A stretch of 64,000 nucleotides of DNA from Coriobacteriia bacterium (GTDB lineage: Bacteria > Actinomycetota > Coriobacteriia > Anaerosomatales > SLCP01): the NCBI GenBank assembly GCA_030603745.1, contig JAUVXE010000005.1, positions 1-64,000 of the forward strand, in the 5' to 3' direction. A model generated the notes under the pieces. It did no database searches, was not told the DNA's origin, and was given only the letters and a program-made list of their open reading frames with translations. The position numbers and the translations under genes were made by a program. Positions 1-8,381 of this stretch are shown in pieces (position 1 is the stretch's first letter; every line of letters starts with the position of its first letter).

Positions 1-1
1 C

Positions 2-301
2 GGGGACCCCGACGCGGTGGCCGCCGGGCTCGTCGACCGCATCCACGAACGCTTCCGTGCGTCCGCCATCCCCGATCTCGCCGAGATCGAGGCGGCGCTC
101 CTCGAAGCCGGCGCGACCGGCGCGGTGCTCTCGGGCGCCGGCCCCACGGTGCTCGGGCTCGTCTGCGCCGCGGACGACTCCGCCGCCCTTGAGCGAGCGC
201 GGCTGGTCGCCGAGGCGATCGGACCGCGCCTCGAGGCGATGCCGGGCCGCCGCGCCCCGCTCGTGCTCGCCGTCGACCGCGCCGGTGCGCGCGTCGGCTG
301 A
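2..301 (+). CDS. thrB: Homoserine kinase, C-terminal part (partial)
   Basis: The open frame runs in from the window edge and ends at the TGA at 299-301, so only about 99 residues are visible. They match the C-terminal half of GHMP-family homoserine kinase, which phosphorylates L-homoserine in threonine synthesis. The best landmark is the glycine-rich motif 3 region, AVLSGAGPTVLGL, where this family reads GA.G..LSGAGP. The remaining tail is alanine/arginine rich. ThrB is favoured over other GHMP kinases because the SGAGPT.L pattern is typical of it, but the substrate-defining N-terminal part is outside the window. Confidence 0.75.
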   Translation, partial: GDPDAVAAGLVDRIHERFRASAIPDLAEIEAALLEAGATGAVLSGAGPTVLGLVCAADDSAALERARLVAEAIGPRLEAMPGRRAPLVLAVDRAGARVG

Positions 302-411
302 GGTGACACCCCCGTCCTGCGGTTCTGTTGACCGGGATGCGCCGGTCGGGGAAGATACTGGACACTCCCGAACACGCGCGGCCCGTCCGGCCCCGATGCG
401 GAGGACTCCCC

Positions 412-1422
412 ATGGATGAGCAGGTCAGCAGACCGATCACCCCCGACGCCGCCCCCCGGGTCACACCGGGGTCCGACCGCGCGCCCGCCGGGCGTGGCAC
501 GGCTTCGAGCACGGGCTGGAAGTGGGTCGTCGGCATCGTCGTCGCGCTGTTCCTCGTGCTGTTCGCCTGTTCCGGGCTCGCCGTCGTCTCGATGCTCGGC
601 CCGGACTCGGGTCCATCGCGCGGCTCCGGCGACGCGGTCGCCCTCCTCCACCTCGACGGCGTGATCGCCGGCACCGGCAGCATCTACTCCGGGATCGTCA
701 CCCCCGAGTACTTCGTCGACCAGCTCCAGCAGGCCGAGGCGGACCCGCGGGTCAAGGCGATCCTCATCCGCGTCGACTCGCCCGGCGGCACGGTGGCCGC
801 TTCCCAGGAGATCGCGATCGAGACCGCGCGCATCGACAAGCCGATCGTCGTGAGCGTGGGTGACGTCGCCGCTTCGGGCGCTTACATGGTCGCCTCGCAG
901 TGCGACGAGATCATCGCCGCCCCCACCTCCTCGGTGGGGTCGATCGGCGTGATCGCGCAGATCCCCAACGTCGCCGGCCTCCTCGACACCCTCGGCATCG
1001 AGTTCACCGTGCTGACCTCCGGCGAGTACAAGGATGCCGGAAGCCCGTACCGGAGCCTGACCGCCACCGAGACCGCGCTGTTCGAGCAGCATCTCGACTT
1101 CGCCTACCGCGAGTTCATCTCCATCGTCGCGGAGGGACGCGGGATGCCCGAGTCCGAGGTCGAGCAGATGGCGAACGGGTGGATCTGGCCTGGTGCGGTC
1201 GCCGAGGAGATGGGGCTCGTCGACGCGACCGGCACCTTCAACGACGCCCTCGACCGCGCGGCCGAGCTCGGAGGCATCGAGGGCGAGCCGCGGATCATCA
1301 GCTACCGTGAGCCGGACCTGAGCTGGCTGTTCCAGTCGCTGATCGGCTTGACGTCGCCGATGGACCGCCTCGGCGGGTCGGCGCTCGAGGGCGACACGCT
1401 CCGGCAGTCCCTTCCGCGGTGA
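412..1422 (+). CDS. sppA: Signal peptide peptidase SppA (short, 36K type)
   Basis: A 336-residue membrane-anchored serine protease of family S49 that cleaves residual signal peptides in the membrane. An unstructured Pro-rich N-terminus (1-34) precedes one transmembrane segment at about 36-60, followed by a single S49 domain. The catalytic Ser-Lys dyad is visible: Ser155 in VAASGAY and Lys207 in GEYKDAG; the SPGGTV loop lies before them. The length fits the single-domain bacterial form rather than the double-domain E. coli protein. The ATG at 412 is chosen because GGAGGA sits seven to eight bases upstream; in-frame starts further upstream lack a ribosome site. It is followed 19 bases later by the metallophosphoesterase gene, so co-transcription is possible. 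Confidence 0.85.
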   Translation: MDEQVSRPITPDAAPRVTPGSDRAPAGRGTASSTGWKWVVGIVVALFLVLFACSGLAVVSMLGPDSGPSRGSGDAVALLHLDGVIAGTGSIYSGIVTPEYFVDQLQQAEADPRVKAILIRVDSPGGTVAASQEIAIETARIDKPIVVSVGDVAASGAYMVASQCDEIIAAPTSSVGSIGVIAQIPNVAGLLDTLGIEFTVLTSGEYKDAGSPYRSLTATETALFEQHLDFAYREFISIVAEGRGMPESEVEQMANGWIWPGAVAEEMGLVDATGTFNDALDRAAELGGIEGEPRIISYREPDLSWLFQSLIGLTSPMDRLGGSALEGDTLRQSLPR

Positions 1423-1441
1423 TCGGCAGAGAGGAGGAGTG

Positions 1442-2239
1442 ATGGGCAGTCGCGACACGTTCGTCATCGCACACGTCTCCGACCTCCACTGTGGCTCGCG
1501 CTACCACATACCCTCGCTCGCGACCCGGGTGATCGACGAGCTCAACGTGCTCGAGCCCGACGTCGTGGTCGTGACCGGCGACCTCACCGACATGGGGTTC
1601 CGGCAGGAGTTCCGGCAGGCGCAGCGGCTCCTCGACCGGCTCGAGTGCCCGCACCGGCTCGTCATGATGGGCAACCACGATTCGCGCAACGTCGGCGACG
1701 AGCACTTCTCGGAGCTGTTCGGTGCCCGGAGCCAGGAGCTCATCGTCGACCGGCTGCGCTTCCTCGGCCTCGACTCGTCCGAGCCCGACCTCGATTCGGG
1801 CCGCGTGGGCCGCGAGCGCTACCGGTGGATCGAGGAGCGGTTCAGCGAGCCCGACGAGTTCAAGGTCGTCTGTATGCACCACCACCTCGTCCCGGTACCG
1901 GGGACCGGTCGCGAGCGCAACATCGTCTACGACGCGGGCGACCTGTTGCGCGTGCTCTCGAACTGCAACACCGACCTCGTGCTCTGCGGCCACAAACACG
2001 TGCCCAACGTGTGGCGCCTCGAGGACATGCTCATCGTCAACGCCGGGACCGCGTGCTCGCACCGGCTGCGCGGCAAGGTCCGTCCCTGCTACAACATCAT
2101 CGAGGTCCGCGAGCTCAGCCGGGTCCGCGTGCTGCTCAAGGAGCCGTTCGCCGAACCGGAGTGCGTCGCCGACTTCCACGACGTCCACCGCCGCTACTGC
2201 GGCTGGAGACCCGACTCCGAGGAAGGGGCCGACGCATGA
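1442..2239 (+). CDS. Calcineurin-like metallophosphoesterase
   Basis: A 265-residue soluble phosphoesterase of the calcineurin-like superfamily. All metal-binding motifs are in order: SDLHCG near the N-terminus, GDLTD, GNHD, then CMHHHLVPVP and GHKHVP. These build a dinuclear metal site that hydrolyses phosphomono- or diesters. The substrate is unknown. Its stop overlaps the start of the cyclic diphosphoglycerate synthetase gene by four bases, so a role in turning over cyclic 2,3-diphosphoglycerate or a related phosphoester is a reasonable guess, but only a guess. AGGAGG lies very close to both the GTG at 1439 and the ATG at 1442; the ATG was chosen. General phosphodiesterases of the cpdA/YfcE type are the main alternatives. 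Confidence 0.8.
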   Translation: MGSRDTFVIAHVSDLHCGSRYHIPSLATRVIDELNVLEPDVVVVTGDLTDMGFRQEFRQAQRLLDRLECPHRLVMMGNHDSRNVGDEHFSELFGARSQELIVDRLRFLGLDSSEPDLDSGRVGRERYRWIEERFSEPDEFKVVCMHHHLVPVPGTGRERNIVYDAGDLLRVLSNCNTDLVLCGHKHVPNVWRLEDMLIVNAGTACSHRLRGKVRPCYNIIEVRELSRVRVLLKEPFAEPECVADFHDVHRRYCGWRPDSEEGADA

Positions 2240-3579
2240 CACGCGTGGTCGCACTCATCGACGGCGAGCACTATCCGCCGGTGGTACGCTTCGCCCTCGA
2301 CGGTCTCGCCGCCGAGTACGAGGTCGTGGGAGCGGCGTTCCTCGGCGGGACCGAGAAGGTCGATCTCGACGCCGGGCTCGACACCTACGGCCTGCCGCTC
2401 GTGGCGGCCGACTCCGCCGAGGAGTCCGTCACCACCGCCATCGAGCGTTTCCGGCCCGATGCCGTCATCGATCTCTCCGACGAGCCGGTCGTGACCTCGG
2501 CGGACCGCTTCCGGCTCGCCGGGATCGCCCTCGGGCACGGCGTCGAGTATCGCGGCGCGGACTTCCACTTCTCGCCGCCCGCCGCGGCCCTGCGGACCGC
2601 GACACCCGCGCTCGCGCTGATCGGCACCGGCAAGCGCGTGGGGAAGACGGCGATCTCGGCCTACCTCGCGCGACATCTCAAGGCGGCCGGCCGCGATATC
2701 GTCGTGCTCGCGATGGGGAGGGGAGGGCCCGCGGAGCCCGAGCTGATCAGGGGCGACGAGGTCGCGCTCACCACGCCCGACCTGCTCGAGCTCGCGCGTC
2801 AGGGCAAGCACGCCTCCTCGGACAACTACGAGGACGCGGTCATGAGTCGCGTGACCACGGTCGGGTGCCGCCGCTGCGGCGGCGGGATGGCGGGCGAGAC
2901 CTTCTTCAGCAACGTCCCCGAGGGCGCCACGCTCGCCGACTCCCTCGGCAAGGAGCTGCTCGTGCTCGAGGGTTCCGGCGCGGCGATCCCCCCGGTGCAC
3001 GCCGACGCGTCGGTGCTCGTGGTGGGGGCGGGGCGCGGGATGACCTACGTGCGCGACTACTTCGGCCCCTTCCGTCTCGGTCTCGCCGACGCCGTCGTGC
3101 TCGCCACCGCCGAGGAGCCCAACGCCTCCGCCGAGGAGGTCGCGGCGCTCACCGCCGCCGTCCGCGAGATGCGGCCTGGGGTGCCGGTGGTCGCGACCAC
3201 CTTCCGGCCCGCGCCGATCGAGCCGGTGGAGGGCGCGCGCGTGTTCTTCGCGACCACCGCCCCCGAGGGAGTGCTGCCCAAGCTCACCGCCCACCTCGAG
3301 GCCGAGTTCGGCTGCACGGTCGTGGGCGCGAGCCCGCACCTGTCGAACCGCTCGCTGCTCCGTGCCGACATGCGTTCATGCGACGGCGCGTACGACCTGC
3401 TGCTCACCGAGCTCAAGGCGGCCGCGATCGACGTGGTCGCCACCGCGGGTGACGAGGCGGGAGTGCCCACCGTGCTCTGCGACAACGTCCCGGTCCCGGT
3501 CGACGGCGGCGACCTCGACGGCGCGCTCGACGAGGCCGCCGCCCTCGCGCTCGAGCGCGCGGCGACGAGGGGAGCGTAG
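2236..3579 (+). CDS. cpgS: Cyclic 2,3-diphosphoglycerate synthetase
   Basis: A 447-residue protein resembling archaeal cyclic 2,3-diphosphoglycerate synthetase, which uses ATP to close 2,3-diphosphoglycerate into the cyclic trianhydride (cDPG), a compatible solute and phosphate store of methanogens. Visible features: the N-terminal LIDGEHYPPVVR block, a P-loop GTGKRVGKTA near residue 133, a Cys-containing segment CRRCGGGMAGETF, and a C-terminal region ending in an acidic-alanine helix. It begins within the stop of the phosphoesterase (ATGA overlap) and is followed directly by 2-phosphoglycerate kinase, the enzyme that supplies the pathway's precursor. The adjacency of the two enzymes supports both assignments. 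No Shine-Dalgarno site is obvious, consistent with translational coupling. Confidence 0.75.
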   Translation: MTRVVALIDGEHYPPVVRFALDGLAAEYEVVGAAFLGGTEKVDLDAGLDTYGLPLVAADSAEESVTTAIERFRPDAVIDLSDEPVVTSADRFRLAGIALGHGVEYRGADFHFSPPAAALRTATPALALIGTGKRVGKTAISAYLARHLKAAGRDIVVLAMGRGGPAEPELIRGDEVALTTPDLLELARQGKHASSDNYEDAVMSRVTTVGCRRCGGGMAGETFFSNVPEGATLADSLGKELLVLEGSGAAIPPVHADASVLVVGAGRGMTYVRDYFGPFRLGLADAVVLATAEEPNASAEEVAALTAAVREMRPGVPVVATTFRPAPIEPVEGARVFFATTAPEGVLPKLTAHLEAEFGCTVVGASPHLSNRSLLRADMRSCDGAYDLLLTELKAAAIDVVATAGDEAGVPTVLCDNVPVPVDGGDLDGALDEAAALALERAATRGA

Positions 3580-4530
3580 GTGACCCGCATCCCGCACACC
3601 AAGACGATCACGCTGTCGGACAAGCGGCACGGCCTGCCCTTCTCCAAGGGCCTGCTCGCCCAGTCGTTCACGGCCACCGGGCTCGCCCCGTCCCGCGCCT
3701 ACGAGGTCGCCCAGGCCATCCAGGACGACCTGCGCGACCGTGACGAGCTCGCGATCTCGATGCAGCGGCTCAAGGAACTCGCGATCGAGTACCTCGAGCG
3801 GATGGCGGGCGACGAGTACGCCGGGCGCTACCGGCGGATGGCCGAGGTCGGCAAGCTCGACACGCCGGTCATCGTGCTCATCGGCGGGACCACGGGCGTG
3901 GGCAAGTCGACCATCGCCGCCGAGGTCGCCCACCGCCTCGGCATCACCCGGTTCATGAGCACCGATTCCATTCGCGAGGTCATGCGTGGTATCTTTACCG
4001 AGGAACTCATGCCCGCGATCCACCAGAGCGCGTTCGACGCGTGGCGCAGCCTGCGAGTCCCGGTACCCCACGGAGCGGATCCCGTCATCGTCGGGTTCCG
4101 TGAGCAGGCGGCAGTGGTCGCCACCGGCGTCAAGGCCCTCATCGATCGCAGCATGAAGGAGGGTGTCAGTCTCGTCATCGAGGGAGTGCACCTCGTACCC
4201 GGATACATCGAGCCTTCGGACTTCCCCGATGCCCGGGTCGTGCAGTTGCTCATCTCCGTCGAGGACGAGGAGGCGCACCGCAGCCACTTCTACATCCGCG
4301 AGGTGCAGACCGACGGGCTGAGGCCGTTCGAGCGGTACCGGTCCAACTTCGACAGCATCCGCATGCTCGGACACTACATCGAGGACCTTGCCCGGGAGCA
4401 CGGGATCCCGGTCATCCACAGCCACCAGCTCGACCGGACGGTGGCGGACACGCTCGAGCACGTCGTCAACCGGGTGCTCGGCACAGGCACGGAGGAAATC
4501 GCCCGCGACCGCGGGCGCGACAGCACGTAG
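3580..4530 (+). CDS. pgk2: 2-phosphoglycerate kinase
   Basis: A 316-residue protein that matches archaeal-type 2-phosphoglycerate kinase, which phosphorylates 2-phosphoglycerate to 2,3-diphosphoglycerate, the first committed step to cDPG. The first ~100 residues resemble an ATP-cone-like regulatory module. The P-loop kinase domain follows, with Walker A GGTTGVGKST near residue 105, a STDSIREVMR segment, and VIEGVHLVPG in the position of the catalytic/Walker B region. The GTG start lies right after the TAG of the synthetase gene and has a GAGGGGAG ribosome site. The gene closes the unit; a transaldolase gene starts 14 bases further on, so transcription may continue. Confidence 0.8.
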   Translation: MTRIPHTKTITLSDKRHGLPFSKGLLAQSFTATGLAPSRAYEVAQAIQDDLRDRDELAISMQRLKELAIEYLERMAGDEYAGRYRRMAEVGKLDTPVIVLIGGTTGVGKSTIAAEVAHRLGITRFMSTDSIREVMRGIFTEELMPAIHQSAFDAWRSLRVPVPHGADPVIVGFREQAAVVATGVKALIDRSMKEGVSLVIEGVHLVPGYIEPSDFPDARVVQLLISVEDEEAHRSHFYIREVQTDGLRPFERYRSNFDSIRMLGHYIEDLAREHGIPVIHSHQLDRTVADTLEHVVNRVLGTGTEEIARDRGRDST

Positions 4531-4544
4531 GAAAGAGAGGGACC

Positions 4545-5207
4545 GTGAAGTTCTTCCTGGATACCGCCAACATCTCCGAGATCGAGGAGGCGGCGAGCTG
4601 GGGCGTGCTCGCCGGGGTGACCACCAACCCCACACTCTACGCCCGCGAGGGCGGCAAGCTCGCCGAGTTCCACGATCACATCGTGCGGATCTGCGAGATC
4701 GTCGACGGGCCCGTCTCGGCCGAGACCGTGGGCCTCAAGCGTGAAGAGATCGTCGCCGAGGGGGTCGAGCTCGCCGCGCTGCACGACAACGTCGTGGTGA
4801 AGGTGCCCACGATGCCCGAGGGGCTCGCGGCCACCCGTGAGCTCGCGAACCGGGGGATCAAGGTCAATATGACCCTCTGTTTCACCGTGCCGCAGGCGCT
4901 GCTCGCCGCCCGTTCGGGCGCCGCGTACGTCTCGCCCTTCATCGGCCGGTTCGACGACATCTCCGAGGACGGCTCCGAGCACCTCGCCAACGTCGTCGCC
5001 GCGCTCAACAACTACGACTTCGGCCACGACGTCGAGGTCATCGCCGCTTCGGTGCGCCATCCGCAGCATGTGCTGCAGGCGGCCCTCATCGGCGCCGACA
5101 TCGCGACCGTTCCGATGTCGACCCTCGAGAAGTGCGTCAAGCATCCGCTCACCGACCGGGGACTCGAAGCGTTCCTCGCCGACTGGGAGAAGGTCAAGAA
5201 CTCATGA
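4545..5207 (+). CDS. fsa: Transaldolase / fructose-6-phosphate aldolase family
   Basis: A 220-residue class I aldolase of the small transaldolase (FSA/TalC) subfamily, a single TIM barrel. It starts MKFFLDTAN, has the TTNPTL signature, and the Schiff-base lysine in NVVVKVP near residue 86. The short length matches the TalC/FSA-type proteins rather than the 310-plus residue TalA/B. Enzymes of this group either transfer dihydroxyacetone between sugar phosphates or make fructose 6-phosphate directly; sequence alone does not separate the two. The start has a GAAAGAGAGG ribosome site, and the stop overlaps the rho start by four bases. Confidence 0.88.
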   Translation: MKFFLDTANISEIEEAASWGVLAGVTTNPTLYAREGGKLAEFHDHIVRICEIVDGPVSAETVGLKREEIVAEGVELAALHDNVVVKVPTMPEGLAATRELANRGIKVNMTLCFTVPQALLAARSGAAYVSPFIGRFDDISEDGSEHLANVVAALNNYDFGHDVEVIAASVRHPQHVLQAALIGADIATVPMSTLEKCVKHPLTDRGLEAFLADWEKVKNS

Positions 5208-6553
5208 GCGCGCGTCCACGCAAGCGCGGCCGCCGCGGCGGCGGGGGCCAGCAACAGCAGCCGCCGCAGCCGTCCGTGAAGCGGGAGGACCTCGAGGCCA
5301 AGAAGGTCGTCGAGCTCCGCGAGATGGCCGCCGAACTCGGCATCGACCACAAGCCGCTCAAGAAGAAGGACGAGCTCGTCGACGCCGTCCTCGAGGCCAA
5401 GGTCAAGGCGGAGGGCTTCGTCGAGATCTCCGGCATCCTCGACGTCCTGCCCGAGGGGTACGGGTTCATCCGCACGAGCGGCTACCTCCCCGGCGATGCC
5501 GACGTCTACTGCTCGATGTCTCAGGTCCGCCGGGGCGAGCTGCGGCGCGGCGACTTCATCCGCGGCCAGGTCCGCCCGCCCAAGGACAACGAGAAGTACC
5601 CGGCCCTGCAGCGCATCGACACGGTCAACGGACGCCCCGCCGAGGAGCTCAAGGGCCGCAAGCAGTTCCGCGACCTCACGCCCGTCTACCCCGACGAGCG
5701 GTTCCGCCTCGAGATCGGCACGGACGGCCTCACCGCGCGGATCATCGATCTCGTCGCGCCGATCGGCAAGGGCCAGCGCGGCCTGATCGTCTCGCCGCCC
5801 AAGGCCGGCAAGACCACGATCCTCAAGGAGGTCGCGGCCTCGATCGCCGCGAACAACCCCGAGTCCTACCTCATGTGTCTGCTCGTCGACGAGCGGCCTG
5901 AAGAGGTCACGGACATGGAGCGCTCGATCAAGGGCGAGGTCGTCTCCTCGACCTTCGATATGCCGAGCGAGAACCACATCGCCGTCGCCGAGCTGGTGAT
6001 GGAGCGCGCCAAGCGGCTCGTCGAGAGCGGCCTGGACGTCGTCATCCTGCTCGACTCGATCACCCGCCTCGCGCGCGCGTACAACCTCGCGACGCCGGCG
6101 AGCGGCCGGATCCTCTCCGGCGGCGTCGACTCGACCGCACTCTATCCGCCCAAGCGCTTCTTCGGCGCGGCGCGCAACATCGAGAACGGTGGTTCGCTCA
6201 CGATCCTCGCGACCGCGCTCGTCGAGACCGGCTCCAAGATGGACGAGGTGATCTTCGAGGAGTTCAAGGGCACCGGCAACATGGAGCTGCGCCTCGACCG
6301 ACGCCTCGCAGACCGCCGGATCTTCCCGGCCATCGACGTCGTGACGAGCGGCACCCGCAAGGAGGAGTTGCTCCTCGACCCGATGGAGGCGCCGTTCGTG
6401 TGGGGCCTGCGCCGAGTACTGCACGGCGTGGACAGCTCGGAGCGGGCGATGGACATGCTCATCAAGGGCCTCAAGCAGACTCCGAGCAATCAGGAGTTCC
6501 TGCACCGGATGGCCAAGAAGGCCGCCGACAAGAGCAACGGCGTCGACCTGTAG
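5204..6553 (+). CDS. rho: Transcription termination factor Rho
   Basis: A 449-residue hexameric RNA helicase that releases RNA polymerase at factor-dependent terminators. The N-terminus has a short Arg/Gly/Gln-rich tail, then the Rho_N helical domain (about 25-65), an OB-fold RNA-binding domain (about 70-140, with GYGFIR), and a RecA-like motor with Walker [10 protein letters not shown] and Walker [12 protein letters not shown]. It lacks the long acidic/basic insertion seen in many other actinobacterial Rho proteins. The ATG overlaps the transaldolase stop. The presence of Rho fits the scarcity of U-tract terminators in this window. Confidence 0.95.
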   Translation: MSARPRKRGRRGGGGQQQQPPQPSVKREDLEAKKVVELREMAAELGIDHKPLKKKDELVDAVLEAKVKAEGFVEISGILDVLPEGYGFIRTSGYLPGDADVYCSMSQVRRGELRRGDFIRGQVRPPKDNEKYPALQRIDTVNGRPAEELKGRKQFRDLTPVYPDERFRLEIGTDGLTARIIDLVAPIGKGQRGLIVSPPKAGKTTILKEVAASIAANNPESYLMCLLVDERPEEVTDMERSIKGEVVSSTFDMPSENHIAVAELVMERAKRLVESGLDVVILLDSITRLARAYNLATPASGRILSGGVDSTALYPPKRFFGAARNIENGGSLTILATALVETGSKMDEVIFEEFKGTGNMELRLDRRLADRRIFPAIDVVTSGTRKEELLLDPMEAPFVWGLRRVLHGVDSSERAMDMLIKGLKQTPSNQEFLHRMAKKAADKSNGVDL

Positions 6554-6583
6554 CGCGCCCGCAGCCCGCGCCACCGGCCCTCG

Positions 6584-6612
6584 TTGCCCGGCGTGGTGAC
6601 CCGTGCTACACT
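6584..6612 (+). promoter_or_regulatory. Predicted promoter of rpmE
   Basis: TTGCCC at 6584-6589 and TACACT at 6607-6612 are separated by 17 bases, and TGC precedes the -10 box, giving an extended -10. This would give rpmE its own promoter inside the rho-rpmE gap, with a leader of roughly 55 bases. Confidence 0.55.
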
Positions 6613-6675
6613 TGCTCGGCTTTGTGCGAAGGCGCTGGTCGGAAACCAGTGCCGCTGACCCGGAGGTGACCGTTC

Positions 6676-7098
6676 GTGCGTAAGGGAATCCACCCTGACT
6701 ATGCCGAGAGCACGGTGACGTGCTCGTGCGGCCAGTCGTTCAAGACCCGCTCCACCCAGTCCGAGCTCCACGTCGAGCTCTGCTCCAAGTGCCACCCGTT
6801 CTACACCGGCACCCAGAAGCTCGTCGACTCCGGCGGCCGCGTGCAGCGCTTCGCCGACAAGTTCGGCACCTCGGCCCAGAGCGTCCTCGAGCGCGACGCC
6901 GCCGAGCGTGAGGCCCGCCGCAAGGCGCACGAGGAGGCCGCGCTCGCCGCTCGCGAGGCCCGCGAGGCCAAGGAGGCCGAGAAGGCCGCCAAGGCCGCGA
7001 AGTTCGAGGCCGAGCAGGCCACCAAGACCGGCGAATCCGACGCAGTGGGCGACGCTCCCGCCGCCGAGGAGGCTCCCGCCGAGGAGACCGCCGAGTAG
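6676..7098 (+). CDS. rpmE: Ribosomal protein L31 with long C-terminal extension
   Basis: A 140-residue large-subunit protein. The first ~68 residues are a standard zinc-type (C+) L31: MRKGIHPDY start, a CSCG pair and a CSKCHPFYTG pair that would bind zinc. The remaining ~70 residues are an Ala/Glu/Lys/Arg-rich, probably helical, charged tail ending in an acidic AEETAE. L31 is normally about 70 residues, so this protein is twice the usual size; the frame and codon bias stay consistent to the stop, so the tail is real coding sequence. GTG start with GGAGGTGA six bases upstream, and its own promoter. Confidence 0.92.
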   Translation: MRKGIHPDYAESTVTCSCGQSFKTRSTQSELHVELCSKCHPFYTGTQKLVDSGGRVQRFADKFGTSAQSVLERDAAEREARRKAHEEAALAAREAREAKEAEKAAKAAKFEAEQATKTGESDAVGDAPAAEEAPAEETAE

Positions 7099-7121
7099 GC
7101 GGCCCCTTCGGCCAGACGCAC

Positions 7122-7130
7122 TGCTAGAAT
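7122..7130 (+). promoter_or_regulatory. Extended -10 promoter for thyX unit
   Basis: TGCTAGAAT at 7122-7130 is an extended -10 element in the rpmE-thyX gap, without a convincing -35. It lies about 80 bases before the thyX start. Confidence 0.4.
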
Positions 7131-7213
7131 CGGGAGGCGAGGCGACTCGCCTCCCGTGCCGTATCCGGCCGCTGGGTCCGGATGGCCCCCGTCGCATCCG
7201 AGAGAGGTCGTGC

Positions 7214-7897
7214 GTGGACGTCCGTCTGCTCTACCACACGCCTGAGCCCGAGCGGGCCGTCGCGGTCGGCGCGCGCCTGTGCTACGCCCCGGTAGGCGCC
7301 GCTGAGCTGATGGACGGGCTGTCGGACGAGGCGGTTCGCACGGTGCTCCGCACCATCATGACCTCGGGCCACTTCTCCGCGCTCGAGCACGCGAGCTACA
7401 CCTTCGCCATCGACGGGGTCTCCCGCGCGCTCACCCACCAGCTCGTGCGCCACCGGCTCGCCTCCTACAACCAGCAGTCGCAGCGCTACGTCTCCTACGC
7501 CGAGGAACCGTGCTTCATCGTCCCGCCGAGCGTGGCCGCGGACCGTGCGGCGCTCGAGCGGTTCGAGCAGGCGACGCGCGCGGCGTTCGAGGCGTACCGT
7601 GCGCTCGTGGATGCAGGGGTGCCCGCCGAGGACGCCCGCTATCTGCTCCCCAACGCGATGGAGACCAAGATCGTGGTCACCATGAACGTGCGCGAGCTGC
7701 TCCACTTCTTCGAGCTTCGTTGCTGCAAGCGGGCACAGTGGGAGATCCGCGACCTCGCGCTCGCGATGCTCGCCCTCGCCGAGCCCACCGCGCCCTATCT
7801 GTTCATGGACGCCGGCGCCTCGTGCCGTCGCGGGCCGTGCCGCGAGGGCAAGCTGACCTGCGGCGACCCCTACGAGAGGGCGCCGAGACGTGACTGA
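7214..7897 (+). CDS. thyX: FAD-dependent thymidylate synthase ThyX
   Basis: A 227-residue flavin-dependent enzyme that methylates dUMP to dTMP using methylenetetrahydrofolate and NAD(P)H. The diagnostic ThyX motif RHR..S.N..SQRY is at residues 79-92. The C-terminal part has LPNAMETKIVVTMNVREL and a Cys-rich tail (CRRGPCREGKLTC). The GTG at 7214 is chosen because GAGAGAGG is seven bases upstream; an overlapping GTG at 7210 is in another frame. It overlaps the next gene by eight bases. glyA downstream supplies the methylene-folate cofactor. Confidence 0.93.
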   Translation: MDVRLLYHTPEPERAVAVGARLCYAPVGAAELMDGLSDEAVRTVLRTIMTSGHFSALEHASYTFAIDGVSRALTHQLVRHRLASYNQQSQRYVSYAEEPCFIVPPSVAADRAALERFEQATRAAFEAYRALVDAGVPAEDARYLLPNAMETKIVVTMNVRELLHFFELRCCKRAQWEIRDLALAMLALAEPTAPYLFMDAGASCRRGPCREGKLTCGDPYERAPRRD

Positions 7898-8381
7898 CCT
7901 CCACGCGCGCGTCCCGGTCCCCGGCGAGGAGGCCCTCCGCGGACGGGTCGACCGCTCCATCGTCATCGCCCATCTCGCGGTCCCGCTCGGCCTCGCGTCG
8001 TTCTACACCGGCCTGCTCGCCGAGGGGTGGTCATGGACGGTCTTCGCGACCGTGCTGCCCTTCTTCGCGTTCGGCCTGCGGCCGGCGGTCTGGTCGGTGC
8101 TCGCCGGCTCGCGCAGCCGCGGCAAGGCAGCGCGGGCGCGCCTGCTCGAGCGGCGCGACAACTCCGCGAACACCGCGCTCATCGCGATGGCCGTCCTCGG
8201 CCTCGCCATCATGGACGTCTTCAGGCTGCCCGGCGCCCCGCACTGGACCAACCAGCCCGATGCCGGGCTGATGCTCGCCGGCGTGGCGGTCTACCTCGTG
8301 TGGCTCGCCACGTACGCCCGCGTGCCGGTCGAGGTGCGCGCGGGCTGGGCGGGCCTCTTCGGCAGGAAGGAAACACGCTGA
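7890..8381 (+). CDS. Small membrane protein of unknown function
   Basis: A 163-residue protein with about four hydrophobic stretches (roughly residues 24-45, 49-70, 95-112 and 124-142), a basic loop GSRSRGKAARARLLERRDN in the middle and a basic C-terminus. I do not recognise a family. It starts within the end of thyX and its TGA overlaps the ATG of the yqhQ-like gene, so the three are very likely translated from one message. The position between ThyX and DUF1385 and the tight packing argue it is a real gene. Confidence 0.65.
   Translation: MTDLHARVPVPGEEALRGRVDRSIVIAHLAVPLGLASFYTGLLAEGWSWTVFATVLPFFAFGLRPAVWSVLAGSRSRGKAARARLLERRDNSANTALIAMAVLGLAIMDVFRLPGAPHWTNQPDAGLMLAGVAVYLVWLATYARVPVEVRAGWAGLFGRKETR

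Noticed and set aside
328-359. Promoter TTGACC (328-333) with GATACT (354-359) before sppA
   Set aside because: The 20-base spacer is too long for a normal sigma-70-type promoter; not supported enough to list.
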